A stretch of DNA of 64,000 nt, taken from Micromonospora ureilytica (GTDB lineage Bacteria; Actinomycetota; Actinomycetes; Mycobacteriales; Micromonosporaceae). The position numbers and the translations under genes are program-made. The notes beneath the pieces were generated by a model. It was not told where the DNA came from and did no database searches. It was given only the letters and a program-made list of their open reading frames with translations. Position 1 is the stretch's first letter. Every line of letters starts with the position of its first letter. The stretch spans positions 6,696,001 to 6,760,000 of the forward strand of contig NZ_JADOTX010000001.1 in the NCBI RefSeq assembly GCF_015751765.1, written 5' to 3'. Shown here one piece after another: positions 27,189 through 35,095 of this stretch.

Positions 27189-27254
27189 TCAGCGACTGGA
27201 GAAGACTAGCAAACCTCCCCTGCGTACGCCGAATCGGTATTGGGTGAGCCGATC

Positions 27255-27339
27255 GTGTCGGGCTGGCCGTGTCTCGGGCTGGCGGTGTCGGGCCCAGCCG
27301 TGTCTCGGGCTGGCCGTGTCCGGGCCGGCCGTGTCCGGT
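27255..27339 (+). repeat. Degenerate tandem repeat of GTGTC(T)CGGGCTGGCC units
   Basis: Five to six 14-16 nt units (GTGTCGGGCTGGCC, GTGTCTCGGGCTGGCG and close variants) run from the tRNA flank to the stop codon of the transposase-like gene at 27342. Confidence 0.65.
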
Positions 27340-27341
27340 GC

Positions 27342-28061
27342 TTAGGCGGCTACCGCCCGCCCGCAGCTCGGCAGTGGGTGCAGGACGATCCGCCGAGGGG
27401 GCCGGCGGGGCCACTCGTTGCGCGGCCAGGAGCCGTCCACGATCAGGTGGACGGTGCGCTGCTCCTCCCCGCTGAGCCGCAACACGAAGTCGCGGGGGAG
27501 CGGCGGGTCCACCGTCGGCGTGGTGATCATGAAGCGCACCCGACCGCGAGACGAGACAGCGGAGATCACGTCGGCCGCCGGCATCGTGCCGCGCAACCGG
27601 ACCCGGCCGATCCAGTAGACCTCCGCGAGGTGCTCCTGGGCGGCCCGGGTGATCGCCGGGTACTCGCTACGAACCCAACGCTCGACCGCGCTCACGCAGA
27701 GGCCGCAGGCCCGCTCGCGCGGCTCCCGCGGACCCAACCCCCAGGCCCGCAGGTACGCCCCGACCGCGCCAGCGTCCAACGGCAGGTCGAAGCGCCGCTG
27801 GATGAGCGTGGTGAGGCTCTGCCGCGTCCACAACTCCTCGTCCAGGCCGAACTCGTCGGGGTGAACACCCCGGAGCATGTCGATCAACTCGAGTTCCTGT
27901 TCGCGGCTGAGCATTCCCGGCTCGCCCTGCCGCTGTCCGCGACGGACGGCTGCCACCGCCCCGTCACCACCGATGGTGTGGCGTCGGCACCAACTGGTTA
28001 CCGAACGCCGTGCGTCTCTGAGTGCAACCCCCACGTCTTGGGCAACGAGCCCGAATCGCAA
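27342..28061 (-). CDS. Truncated, catalytically dead IS630-type transposase-derived protein
   Basis: This open frame of about 239 codons resembles the N-terminal part of IS630 transposases. It has an HTH region (VALRDARRSVTSWCRRH), a winged-helix segment LSREQELELIDMLRGV with DEELWTRQSLTTLIQRRF, and a remnant of the DDE core, DVISAVSSRGRVRFMITTPT, then VHLIVDGSWPRNEW. In active IS630 proteins the first acidic residue sits in a GDESG-like segment; here that region reads EVYWIGRVRLRGTMP, with a local deletion. The second site keeps the Asp of LIVDG but loses the following His. The third (PELNP) is absent, replaced by a basic tail. The frame is intact, so a domesticated DNA-binding protein is as likely as a decaying gene. 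The start (TTG 28061) is uncertain, and HTH-like sequence may extend upstream. Confidence 0.6.
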   Translation of the reverse strand: MRFGLVAQDVGVALRDARRSVTSWCRRHTIGGDGAVAAVRRGQRQGEPGMLSREQELELIDMLRGVHPDEFGLDEELWTRQSLTTLIQRRFDLPLDAGAVGAYLRAWGLGPREPRERACGLCVSAVERWVRSEYPAITRAAQEHLAEVYWIGRVRLRGTMPAADVISAVSSRGRVRFMITTPTVDPPLPRDFVLRLSGEEQRTVHLIVDGSWPRNEWPRRPPRRIVLHPLPSCGRAVAA

Positions 28062-28177
28062 CTGGTCACGATATGTGGGGAGAAAACTCTCTAAGCAACG
28101 TAATCGCCTGTGCCACGCAAAACACCCAGAAGCGACATAGTGGCGTTATTGCCCCACAGGCGGCGGTCCAGCGCCTA

Positions 28178-28252
28178 GATCGACTCGGCTTCTTGGAAGT
28201 CGGGGTGTCCCGATCGCGCGGACAGCGCCGGTTTCCTGAAACCGAGTCGATC
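28178..28252. repeat. GATCGACTCGG inverted-repeat element, copy 1
   Basis: This 75-bp unit is bounded by GATCGACTCGG and its exact complement CCGAGTCGATC. The interior carries GGAAGTCGGGGTGTC and GGACAGCG, which reappear in the second copy about 303 bp downstream in the same orientation. No coding capacity is present. Confidence 0.8.
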
Positions 28253-28260
28253 ATCGCCCC

Positions 28261-28366
28261 TGGAGCCCTGGAGCCCTGGAGCCCTGGAGCCCTGGAGCCC
28301 TGGAGCCCTGGAGCCGCTGGAGCCCTGGAGCCCGGGAGCCGCTGGAGCCCTGGAGCCCGGGAGCCG
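28261..28366 (+). repeat. 8-bp tandem array (TGGAGCCC) followed by a 25-bp direct duplication
   Basis: Six perfect TGGAGCCC copies and one variant fill 28261-28316. Two identical 25-bp units built of the same motif (28317-28341 and 28342-28366) follow without a gap and abut the 61-bp palindrome. The 8-bp period shifts reading frame each unit, which argues against coding. Confidence 0.85.
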
Positions 28367-28427
28367 CGTTCGAGATCTTGGACACTTTCCGTCAGCAGCT
28401 GACGGAAAGTGTCCAAGATCTCGAACG
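28367..28427. repeat. 61-bp perfect palindrome
   Basis: Two exactly complementary 30-bp arms (beginning CGTTCGAGATCTTGGACAC and ending in its complement) flank a single central A at 28397. The RNA form would be an almost loop-free hairpin, and the DNA could extrude a cruciform. It lies midway between the two ~80 bp repeat copies. Confidence 0.9.
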
Positions 28428-28476
28428 GCGGCTGGCAACTGGGCGGCCGAGGTCGGTGGCTGGATGGCTCGTCCAG

Positions 28477-28558
28477 CCTTGATCGACTCGGGTTTCTGGA
28501 AGTCGGGGTGTCTTGGTCGCGTGGACAGCGCGGTTTCCTGAAAACCGAGTCGATCAAG
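28477..28558. repeat. GATCGACTCGG inverted-repeat element, copy 2
   Basis: This 82-bp unit has 20-nt ends, CCTTGATCGACTCGG(G)TTTC, complementary but for one mismatch. The interior matches copy 1 (GGAAGTCGGGGTGTC, GTGGACAGCG) with scattered differences. It looks like a REP/MITE-type repeat. Confidence 0.8.
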
Positions 28559-28652
28559 GCATAGAGCCAGGGCTCGGGCCAGGGCTGCGCCCAAGGCATG
28601 CAGCCAGAGCTGCGCCCCCGGGACTGGGGCCGGGACTGCGCCCGGGGTCGGC

Positions 28653-28888
28653 CGGACTCGAGGTGGGGCCGAGGTGTGGGCTGCGGCCGGACTCGAGGTG
28701 GGGCCGAGGTGTGGGCTGCGGCCGGACTCGAGGTGGGGCCGAGGTGTGGGCTGCGGCCGGACTCGAGGTGGGGCCGAGGTGTGGGCTGCGGCCGGGGCGA
28801 GGTGGGGCCGAGGTGTGGGCTGCGGCTGGGGCCGAGGTGGGGCCGGGCGTGGGGGCTGCGGCCGGGGGCGAGGTGGGGCCGGGCGTGG
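28653..28888 (+). repeat. 35-bp tandem array, four near-perfect units then degenerate units
   Basis: Units starting at 28653, 28688, 28723 and 28758 each read CGGACTCGAGGTGGGGCCGA followed by GGTGTGGGCTGCGGC. Shortened variants with the same GAGGTGGGGCCG core continue to about 28888. There are no unique spacers, so it is not a CRISPR array. Confidence 0.85.
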
Positions 28889-29006
28889 GGATCGTGTCGG
28901 TGGCGGCGCGGGGCGAGCTGCGGGGTGTGTTGGTGTCGACATGGTGCGGCCCGCGTCACCGCCACAGATCGGCGGGGACACGGGCCTGGTGCGGCCGTCC
29001 GGTCGG

Positions 29007-29675
29007 TCAGCCCTTGGCCTGCGCCTGGAGCTGCCGGAGGTTGTTCAGTTCGGTCTGCTGGGTGTTCTTCATGGTGTTCGCCACCCGCACCACCTCGGCG
29101 TTGTCGGTCGCGCCGAGCGCCGCGTCGATCATGTGGATGCCGCCCAGGTGGTGGTCGTACATCAGGGTCAGGAACTGCCTGTCGACCTCGATGCCCTGAG
29201 CGTTGCGCAGGGCGGTCATCTGTTGCGGCGTGGCCATGCCCGGCATCAGACCGTCCTTGACGGTGGCCCCGTCGGACATCCACGACATCGGCGGCTTCGA
29301 CCCGGTCGGGCTGAGGTCCCATTCGCGCAGCCAGGTCTGCATCGCGCCGATTTCGCCCTGCTGACCGGTGGCGATGTCGACGGCGATTTGCCGTACCTCG
29401 GGGAGGGTCGCCGACCGGTACGCGATCAGGCTCATCTCCACAGCCTGCGCGTGGTGGGTCGTCATGTCCCGGGCGAAGCCCGCCTCGACCGAGGCGTCAC
29501 CGGGTCGGGTGAGCCGCGGGGTGAGCAGACCGCCCGCGTACCCGAGGAGGAGCCCCACCACCACCATGATGGCGAGCGCCAGCACTCCGTAGCGCGACGC
29601 CGGGGCCCGGCCCCCCTCGTCCGGGGCGGTCGGGATCTCGTCGTAGTCGCTGTCGGTGGTTGCCGGAGCGGTCAT
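29007..29675 (-). CDS. DUF305 membrane-anchored protein
   Basis: This 222-residue protein has an acidic, proline-rich N-terminal tail of about 28 residues, one transmembrane helix (GVLALAIMVVVGLLLGYAGG), and an outside DUF305 domain. Two histidine-rich motifs define the family: ARDMTTHHAQAVEM near residue 68 and YDHHLGGIHMIDAAL near residue 168, each like a ferritin-type four-helix metal site. DUF305 proteins are often linked to copper or other metal handling, though the biochemical role is not settled. It starts 8 nt after the DUF3105 gene, so the two are co-transcribed. Confidence 0.85.
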   Translation of the reverse strand: MTAPATTDSDYDEIPTAPDEGGRAPASRYGVLALAIMVVVGLLLGYAGGLLTPRLTRPGDASVEAGFARDMTTHHAQAVEMSLIAYRSATLPEVRQIAVDIATGQQGEIGAMQTWLREWDLSPTGSKPPMSWMSDGATVKDGLMPGMATPQQMTALRNAQGIEVDRQFLTLMYDHHLGGIHMIDAALGATDNAEVVRVANTMKNTQQTELNNLRQLQAQAKG

Positions 29676-29683
29676 TGCCGTCC

Positions 29684-30487
29684 TTACTGGGTGGGCTGTT
29701 GCTGTTGCTGGAGCTCACGCGGCGTGGTGCCGGTGGCGGTGATGCCGGTGTTGCAGAGCGCCGTCGGGCCTTCGACGGAGGCGTTCACCCGCAGGTCCTT
29801 GATGAACTCGTCGATCCGCGAGTCGTCGGCGTTGTCGACCTTGAGCTGGTAGCCCCAGGCCTGCAGCGAGATCGGCTTGTCCAGGCCCTCGTAGGGGCTC
29901 ATCAGTGTCTTCTCGACACCGCGCACCTTGCTGGCGAGCTTGTCGACCTGGTCCTTGGGCAGGTCGGGGCGGTAGGTGATCCACACCGCGCCGTGCTCCA
30001 GGCTGTGCACCGCGTGCTCGTTGGCGATCGGAGCGTCGTACACGTCGCCCATGCAGTTCTGCCAGGCGGCGTTGTGCACCCCACCCACCGGCGGCGAGTA
30101 GTTCCAGGTCAGTGGGCCAGCCTTGTGCGACTCGTACTTCAGGCTGTCCGGGTCGGACTTGCGGATGTTGGCGATGCCGTCGATGGCGTTGGCCCGCTTG
30201 TCCCACGGCTTGGAGCCCTGGAACGACGCCCAGGCGCCGTACCCGATGATGCCGGCCGCGAGCACGCCCACAGCGACGAAGAGCGCGATCGGCCCCCAGG
30301 CGCGGCCCTGGCTGACCTTGACCGGGGTGACCGGCTTGCGCGGGCCCTTGCCGCCGGCCCGGGGGGTGCCCGTCGGCTTGCCGGAACCGGCCTTGGCGCC
30401 GGACGCCGGCCGGCCTGCGGCCGGCTTCTTGCCGGTGCTGACCACGGTCGGGCGGCGCTCAGGGCCACCCGGGGTGCTGATGCTCAT
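29684..30487 (-). CDS. DUF3105 membrane-anchored protein
   Basis: This 267-residue protein has a basic, glycine/alanine/proline-rich cytoplasmic tail (about residues 1-60), one helix (WGPIALFVAVGVLAAGIIGYG), then the DUF3105 domain with GVHNAAWQNCMGDVYDAPI and the family hallmark EHAVHSLEHGAVWITYRPD, a likely metal-binding histidine cluster. It ends in a glutamine run (QQQQQ). It lies immediately before a DUF305 gene. The pairing suggests a shared extracytoplasmic metal-related job, but this is inference. It is divergent from argS. Confidence 0.85.
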   Translation of the reverse strand: MSISTPGGPERRPTVVSTGKKPAAGRPASGAKAGSGKPTGTPRAGGKGPRKPVTPVKVSQGRAWGPIALFVAVGVLAAGIIGYGAWASFQGSKPWDKRANAIDGIANIRKSDPDSLKYESHKAGPLTWNYSPPVGGVHNAAWQNCMGDVYDAPIANEHAVHSLEHGAVWITYRPDLPKDQVDKLASKVRGVEKTLMSPYEGLDKPISLQAWGYQLKVDNADDSRIDEFIKDLRVNASVEGPTALCNTGITATGTTPRELQQQQQPTQ

Positions 30488-30572
30488 CGTGCCTCGTCAA
30501 GTCGGTCGGGCAGGGGAGTGGCGGGCCGGATGACGCGCAGGGGAGCCGCCGAGTGCCCGAGTCTACCCCCGA

Positions 30573-30578
30573 TAACAT
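30573..30578 (+). promoter_or_regulatory. -10 box TAACAT, leaderless argS promoter
   Basis: TAACAT is followed by 6 nt (GGTTGG) and the GTG start of argS. No ribosome binding site is present. This is the same geometry as at tetR (2604) and thrB (41852). Confidence 0.55.
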
Positions 30579-30584
30579 GGTTGG

Positions 30585-32252
30585 GTGACTCCTGCAGAAC
30601 TAGCCTCGGTCGTCCTTGCCGCCGCCCACGCCGTCTTCGAGCAGCGTGGGCTCGACCGCGCGGCGTTGCCGGCGAGCACGGTGGTGGAGCGCCCGCGCAA
30701 CCCCGAGCACGGCGACTACGCCTCGACGCTCGCGCTGCAGTTGAGCAAGAAGGTGGGCGTCTCGCCCCGGGAGCTGGCTACTGCTCTGGCCGACGAGCTG
30801 GGCCGGGCGCCGGGTGTCAAATCGGTGGAAATCGCCGGGCCGGGCTTCCTGAACATCCGGCTCGACGCCGCGGCGGCCGGTCAGCTCGCGCGGGTGATCG
30901 TCGAGGCCGGAGCGGAGTACGGCCGCAGTGACCGGCTCGCCGGCGAGAAGATCAACCTGGAGTTCGTCTCGGCCAACCCGACCGGGCCGGTGCACATCGG
31001 CGGGGTTCGCTGGGCGGCCGTGGGTGACGCGCTGAGTCGGCTGCTGCGGGCCACCGGCGCCGATGTCGGCACGGAGTACTACTTCAACGACGCCGGTTCG
31101 CAGATCGACAGGTTCGCCCGCTCGCTGCTCGCGGCCTCGAAGGGTGAGCCGGCGCCGGAGGACGGCTACGGCGGGGCGTACATCGCCGAGATCGCCACCG
31201 AGGTGCAGGCCCGCCGGCCGGAGGTGCGCTCGCTCGACGACGCCGCCGCCCAGGAGGTCTTCCGGGTCGAGGGCGTCGCGCTGATGTTCGACGAGATCCG
31301 CACCTCGCTGCGCGACTTCGGGGTGGAGTTCGACACCTACTTCAACGAGAAGGACCTGCACGACCGGGGTGAGCTCGACCTGGCGTTGAACCGGCTGCGT
31401 GAGCAGGGGCACCTCTACGAGTCCGAGGGCGCCACCTGGCTGCGCACCACCGACTTCGGCGACGACAAGGACCGGGTGCTGCGCAAGTCCAACGGCGAGT
31501 GGACGTACTTCGCCGCGGACTGCGCCTACTACCTGGACAAGCGCGAGCGCGGTTTCGAGCGGGTCGTGATCATGCTGGGCGCCGACCACCACGGCTACAT
31601 CGGCCGGATGAAGGCGATGTCCGCCTGCTTCGGCGACGACCCGGAGCGCAACCTGGAGATCCTCATCGGGCAGCTGGTCAACCTGCTGCGCGACGGCGCC
31701 CCGATGCGGATGAGCAAGCGGGCCGGCACCGTGATCACCCTGGAGGACCTGGTCGACGCCATCGGCGTGGACGCCTCCCGGTACGCGTTGGCCCGGTACT
31801 CCAGCGACTCCCCGATCGACATCGACATCGAGCTGTGGACCCGGGCGACCCGCGACAACCCGGTCTACTACGTGCAGTACGTCGCCGCCCGGACGGCGGG
31901 CGTGGCCCGCAACGCCGCCGAGGTGGGGCTGGTCCCGGGCGACGCCGAGGCGTTCCGCCCCGAGCTGCTCGATCACGAGAAGGAGAACGAGCTGCTCAAG
32001 GCACTCGCCCAGTTCCCGGCGGTGGTGGCGACGGCCGCCGAGCTGCGGGAGCCGCACCGGGTGGCCCGCTACCTGGAGGAGAGCGTCGCCGCCTCCTACC
32101 ACCGGTTCTACGACAACTGCCGGGTGCTGCCGCTGGGTGACGAGGAGATCACCGACCTGCACCGCGCCCGGCTCTGGCTCAACAACGCCACCCGTACGGT
32201 GATCGCCAACGGTCTGTACCTGCTCGGCGTCTCCGCACCCGAGAGGATGTGA
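30585..32252 (+). CDS. argS: Arginyl-tRNA synthetase
   Basis: This is a 555-residue class I aminoacyl-tRNA synthetase. The ATP motif HIGH appears as [14 protein letters not shown] near residue 130, and KMSKS as [14 protein letters not shown] near residue 378. The N-terminal Arg-specific domain ([20 protein letters not shown]) and the C-terminal anticodon-binding helix bundle are complete. It charges tRNA-Arg, including the tRNA-Arg(CCG) encoded 3.4 kb away. The stop is 1 nt before lysA, so argS-lysA-hom form one operon. The GTG start has a leaderless promoter signature. Confidence 0.96.
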   Translation: MTPAELASVVLAAAHAVFEQRGLDRAALPASTVVERPRNPEHGDYASTLALQLSKKVGVSPRELATALADELGRAPGVKSVEIAGPGFLNIRLDAAAAGQLARVIVEAGAEYGRSDRLAGEKINLEFVSANPTGPVHIGGVRWAAVGDALSRLLRATGADVGTEYYFNDAGSQIDRFARSLLAASKGEPAPEDGYGGAYIAEIATEVQARRPEVRSLDDAAAQEVFRVEGVALMFDEIRTSLRDFGVEFDTYFNEKDLHDRGELDLALNRLREQGHLYESEGATWLRTTDFGDDKDRVLRKSNGEWTYFAADCAYYLDKRERGFERVVIMLGADHHGYIGRMKAMSACFGDDPERNLEILIGQLVNLLRDGAPMRMSKRAGTVITLEDLVDAIGVDASRYALARYSSDSPIDIDIELWTRATRDNPVYYVQYVAARTAGVARNAAEVGLVPGDAEAFRPELLDHEKENELLKALAQFPAVVATAAELREPHRVARYLEESVAASYHRFYDNCRVLPLGDEEITDLHRARLWLNNATRTVIANGLYLLGVSAPERM

Positions 32253-32253
32253 C

Positions 32254-33639
32254 ATGAGGGCTCATGAGGCCGGTGCGCTGCACGCGGACATCAGCCACCA
32301 GGGGCCGGCCTGGCTGCGTGCCCCGGCCGACGTCAACGCCCTCGTGCCGGCGCTGTGGCCGCGGTCGGTGACGCGCGGCGCCGACGGCGCGGTCGCCGTC
32401 GCGGGCCTGAGCGTCCGCGACATCGCGGCCGAGTTCGGCACCCCGGTGTACGTCCTGGACGAGGCCGACCTGCGGTCGCGCTGCCGCGACTTCCGGGCGG
32501 CCTTCCCGACCGAGGACGTCTTCTACGCGGGCAAGGCGTTCCTCTGCCGGGCCGTGGTCCGGATGATCGCCGAGGAGGGGCTGCACCTGGACGTCTGCAC
32601 CGGTGGTGAGTTGGCCACCGCGCTGTCGGCCGGGATGCCGCCGGAGCGGATCGGCTTCCACGGCAACAACAAGTCGGTCGCCGAGCTGGGCCGGGCGCTG
32701 GACGCCGGGGTGGGCCGGATCATCGTCGACTCGTTCACCGAGATCGACCGGCTCACCGCGCTGGCCCGCGAGCGCGGGGTCCGGCCCCGGGTGCTGGTCC
32801 GGGTCACGGTGGGCGTCGAGGCGCACACCCACGAGTTCATCGCCACCGCCCACGAGGACCAGAAGTTCGGCTTCTCGCTGGCCGGCGGCGCCGCCGCGAA
32901 CGCCGCGTTCAAGATCCTCGACGAGGGTGTGCTGGAGTTGCGTGGTCTGCACTCGCACATCGGCTCGCAGATCTTCGACGCCAGCGGCTTCGAGGTCTCG
33001 GCCCGTCGGGTGCTCGCCCTACAGGCGCAGATCCGCGACGCGCGCGGGGTGGAGCTTCCCGAGCTGGACCTGGGCGGTGGCTTCGGCATCGCGTACACCA
33101 CCCAGGACGACCCGGCGACACCGCAGGATCTGGCCAAGCGCCTTCGCAAGATCGTCGATTCGGAGTGCGCCGCGGAGAACCTCGCCGTGCCGCACCTGTC
33201 GATCGAGCCGGGCCGGGCCATCGTCGGGCCGGCCGTGTTCACCCTGTACGAGGTCGGCACGGTCAAGGAACTCGACGGCCTCCGGACGTACGTCAGCGTC
33301 GACGGCGGGATGAGCGACAACATCCGCACCGCCCTCTACGACGCGTCCTACTCGGCCACGCTGGCCTCGCGGGCCTCCGGCGCCCAGGCGTTTCTCGCCC
33401 GCGTGGTGGGAAAGCACTGTGAGTCCGGGGACATCGTGGTGAAGGATGAATTCCTGCCCGCCGACGTGCAGCCCGGAGATCTTGTCGCAGTGCCCGGCAC
33501 CGGTGCGTACTGCCGAAGCATGGCCAGCAACTACAACCACGTGCCCCGGCCACCGGTGGTCGCGGTGCGCGACGGCCAGGCGCGCCTGATCGTCCGGCGG
33601 GAAACCGAAGAGGACCTGCTCGCATTGGATGTTGGATGA
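32254..33639 (+). CDS. lysA: Diaminopimelate decarboxylase
   Basis: This 461-residue PLP enzyme of the alanine-racemase-like fold makes lysine from meso-diaminopimelate. FYAGKAFLCRAVVRM near residue 90 holds the PLP lysine. HSHIGSQIFDASGF is the conserved barrel segment, ELDLGGGFGI binds phosphate, and CESGDIVVKDEFLP near the C-terminus carries the active-site Cys-Glu. It begins 1 nt after the argS stop with GAGAGG upstream, and its stop overlaps hom by 4 nt (ATGA). Confidence 0.95.
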   Translation: MRAHEAGALHADISHQGPAWLRAPADVNALVPALWPRSVTRGADGAVAVAGLSVRDIAAEFGTPVYVLDEADLRSRCRDFRAAFPTEDVFYAGKAFLCRAVVRMIAEEGLHLDVCTGGELATALSAGMPPERIGFHGNNKSVAELGRALDAGVGRIIVDSFTEIDRLTALARERGVRPRVLVRVTVGVEAHTHEFIATAHEDQKFGFSLAGGAAANAAFKILDEGVLELRGLHSHIGSQIFDASGFEVSARRVLALQAQIRDARGVELPELDLGGGFGIAYTTQDDPATPQDLAKRLRKIVDSECAAENLAVPHLSIEPGRAIVGPAVFTLYEVGTVKELDGLRTYVSVDGGMSDNIRTALYDASYSATLASRASGAQAFLARVVGKHCESGDIVVKDEFLPADVQPGDLVAVPGTGAYCRSMASNYNHVPRPPVVAVRDGQARLIVRRETEEDLLALDVG

Positions 33640-34955
33640 CGTCACCTGTGCGCTTGGCGCTGCTCGGCTGTGGCACTGTCGGCCAGGAGGTGGTCCGGCT
33701 GCTGCACGAGCAGTCGGCCGACCTGACCGCGCGGATCGGCGCTCCGCTGGAGATCGCCGGCATCGCCGTCCGTCGGCTCGGCCGCGACCGGGGTGACCTG
33801 CCGGTCGACGAGAACCTGTTCACCAACGACGCGCTCGGCCTGATCAAGCGGGACGACGTGGACGTGGTGATCGAGATGGTCGGTGGCATCGAGCCGGCCC
33901 GGACCTGGCTGGTCGAGGCGCTGCGTGGCGGCAAGAGCGTGGTCACCGCCAACAAGGCGTTGCTCGCCGAGGATGGCGTGGCTCTACACGAGGCGGCGGC
34001 CGACGGCGGCGGCGACCTCTACTACGAGGCGTCCGTGGCCGGGGCCATCCCGCTGCTGCGCCCGCTGCGGGAGTCGCTGCACGGCGATCGGATCAACCGG
34101 GTCACCGGCATCGTCAACGGCACCACCAACTTCATCCTCTCCGCGATGGACGCTACCGGCGCCGGCTTCGCCGAGGCCCTCGAAGAGGCCACCGCCCTGG
34201 GGTACGCGGAGGCCGACCCGACCGCCGACGTGGAGGGCTTCGACGCGGCGGCGAAGGCGGCGATCCTCGCCTCGCTGGCGTTCCACACCCGGGTCGGCGC
34301 CGCCGACGTGCACCGCGAGGGCATCACCGAGGTGACCGCCGCGGACATGGCCAGCGCCCAGGCGATGGGCTGCACGATCAAACTGCTCTGCATCGCGGCC
34401 CGGGGCGTCGACTCCACCGGCCGGGAGACGGTGAGCGTCCGGGTGCACCCGGCGATGATCCCGCGCAGCCACCCGCTGGCCAGCGTCGGGGACGCGTTCA
34501 ACGCGGTCTTCGTGGAGGCGGACGCGGCCGGGGAGCTGATGTTCTACGGTCGGGGCGCCGGCGGCGCGCCCACCGCCAGCGCGGTGCTCGGTGACGTGGT
34601 CGCGGTGTCCCGTAACCGGCTCGCCGGGGTGCGCGCGGCCAGCGAGAGCGCGTACGCGGACCTGGCGGTCCGGCCGATGGGTGAGGCGTTGACCCGCTAC
34701 CACGTGAGCCTCGACGTGGCCGACCGGCCGGGTGTGCTGGCCTCGGTGGCGAGTGTGTTCGCCCGGCACGACGTGTCGATCGCGACAGTGCGGCAGGGCT
34801 CGGCGGGCGGGCCAGCGGGCCGCGGCGGCGCCGAGCTGGTCATCGTGACGCATGTGGCGCCGGACGCCGCGCTCGCCGCGACCGTCGGCGAGCTGCGCGG
34901 TCTGGACATTGTGCGGTCGGTGACCAGTGTGCTGCGGGTCGAGGGCGACGCCTGA
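33636..34955 (+). CDS. hom: Homoserine dehydrogenase
   Basis: This 439-residue enzyme reduces aspartate semialdehyde to homoserine. The NAD(P) site LALLGCGTVGQEVVRLL is at the N-terminus. The catalytic region includes VTGIVNGTTNFILSAM and ALGYAEADPTADVEGFDAAA near residue 200. A C-terminal ACT domain (YHVSLDVADRPGVLASVASV) should mediate threonine feedback. The ATG overlaps the lysA stop, so the two are translationally coupled. thrC follows after 140 nt. Confidence 0.95.
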   Translation: MTSPVRLALLGCGTVGQEVVRLLHEQSADLTARIGAPLEIAGIAVRRLGRDRGDLPVDENLFTNDALGLIKRDDVDVVIEMVGGIEPARTWLVEALRGGKSVVTANKALLAEDGVALHEAAADGGGDLYYEASVAGAIPLLRPLRESLHGDRINRVTGIVNGTTNFILSAMDATGAGFAEALEEATALGYAEADPTADVEGFDAAAKAAILASLAFHTRVGAADVHREGITEVTAADMASAQAMGCTIKLLCIAARGVDSTGRETVSVRVHPAMIPRSHPLASVGDAFNAVFVEADAAGELMFYGRGAGGAPTASAVLGDVVAVSRNRLAGVRAASESAYADLAVRPMGEALTRYHVSLDVADRPGVLASVASVFARHDVSIATVRQGSAGGPAGRGGAELVIVTHVAPDAALAATVGELRGLDIVRSVTSVLRVEGDA

Positions 34956-35095
34956 GTCGTTGCATCATCGACGGGACGGCTCGCGCGTCCCGCCAGGTGG
35001 GTAAGTGGGGGGTGTGCCATCGACCGCCCCGGCAGGTTGGTCCAAGGTGGCCCTGATGTTCGGGCGGGCGCGGCGGTAGAGGCGAGGAGAGCGAC

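Larger units (their letters stand above)
28062..29006. other. Gene-free, repeat-rich region
   Basis: I see no convincing gene in these 945 bp. Open frames exist on both strands, but their translations are low-complexity copies of the DNA repeats. The region contains, in order, an ~80 bp inverted-repeat element, an 8-bp tandem array, a 25-bp duplication, a 61-bp perfect palindrome, a second copy of the ~80 bp element, and a 35-bp tandem array. Each is listed separately. Confidence 0.75.

Noticed and set aside
26560..27414. A 284-codon version of the membrane protein at 26560
   Set aside because: The extra N-terminal sequence would be read through the tRNA-Arg gene and its terminator, so the start was moved to 27030.
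28653..28888. CRISPR array
   Set aside because: The 35-bp units are directly adjacent with no unique spacers, and no cas gene is in the window.
28175..28981. Protein-coding potential in the repeat region on either strand
   Set aside because: Translations are low-complexity images of the 8-bp and 35-bp repeats, and no start has a ribosome binding site or recognised domain.
34956..35095. Threonine attenuator between hom and thrC
   Set aside because: A 7-bp stem is present, but there is no leader peptide with Thr codons and no alternative anti-terminator that I could fold by eye.
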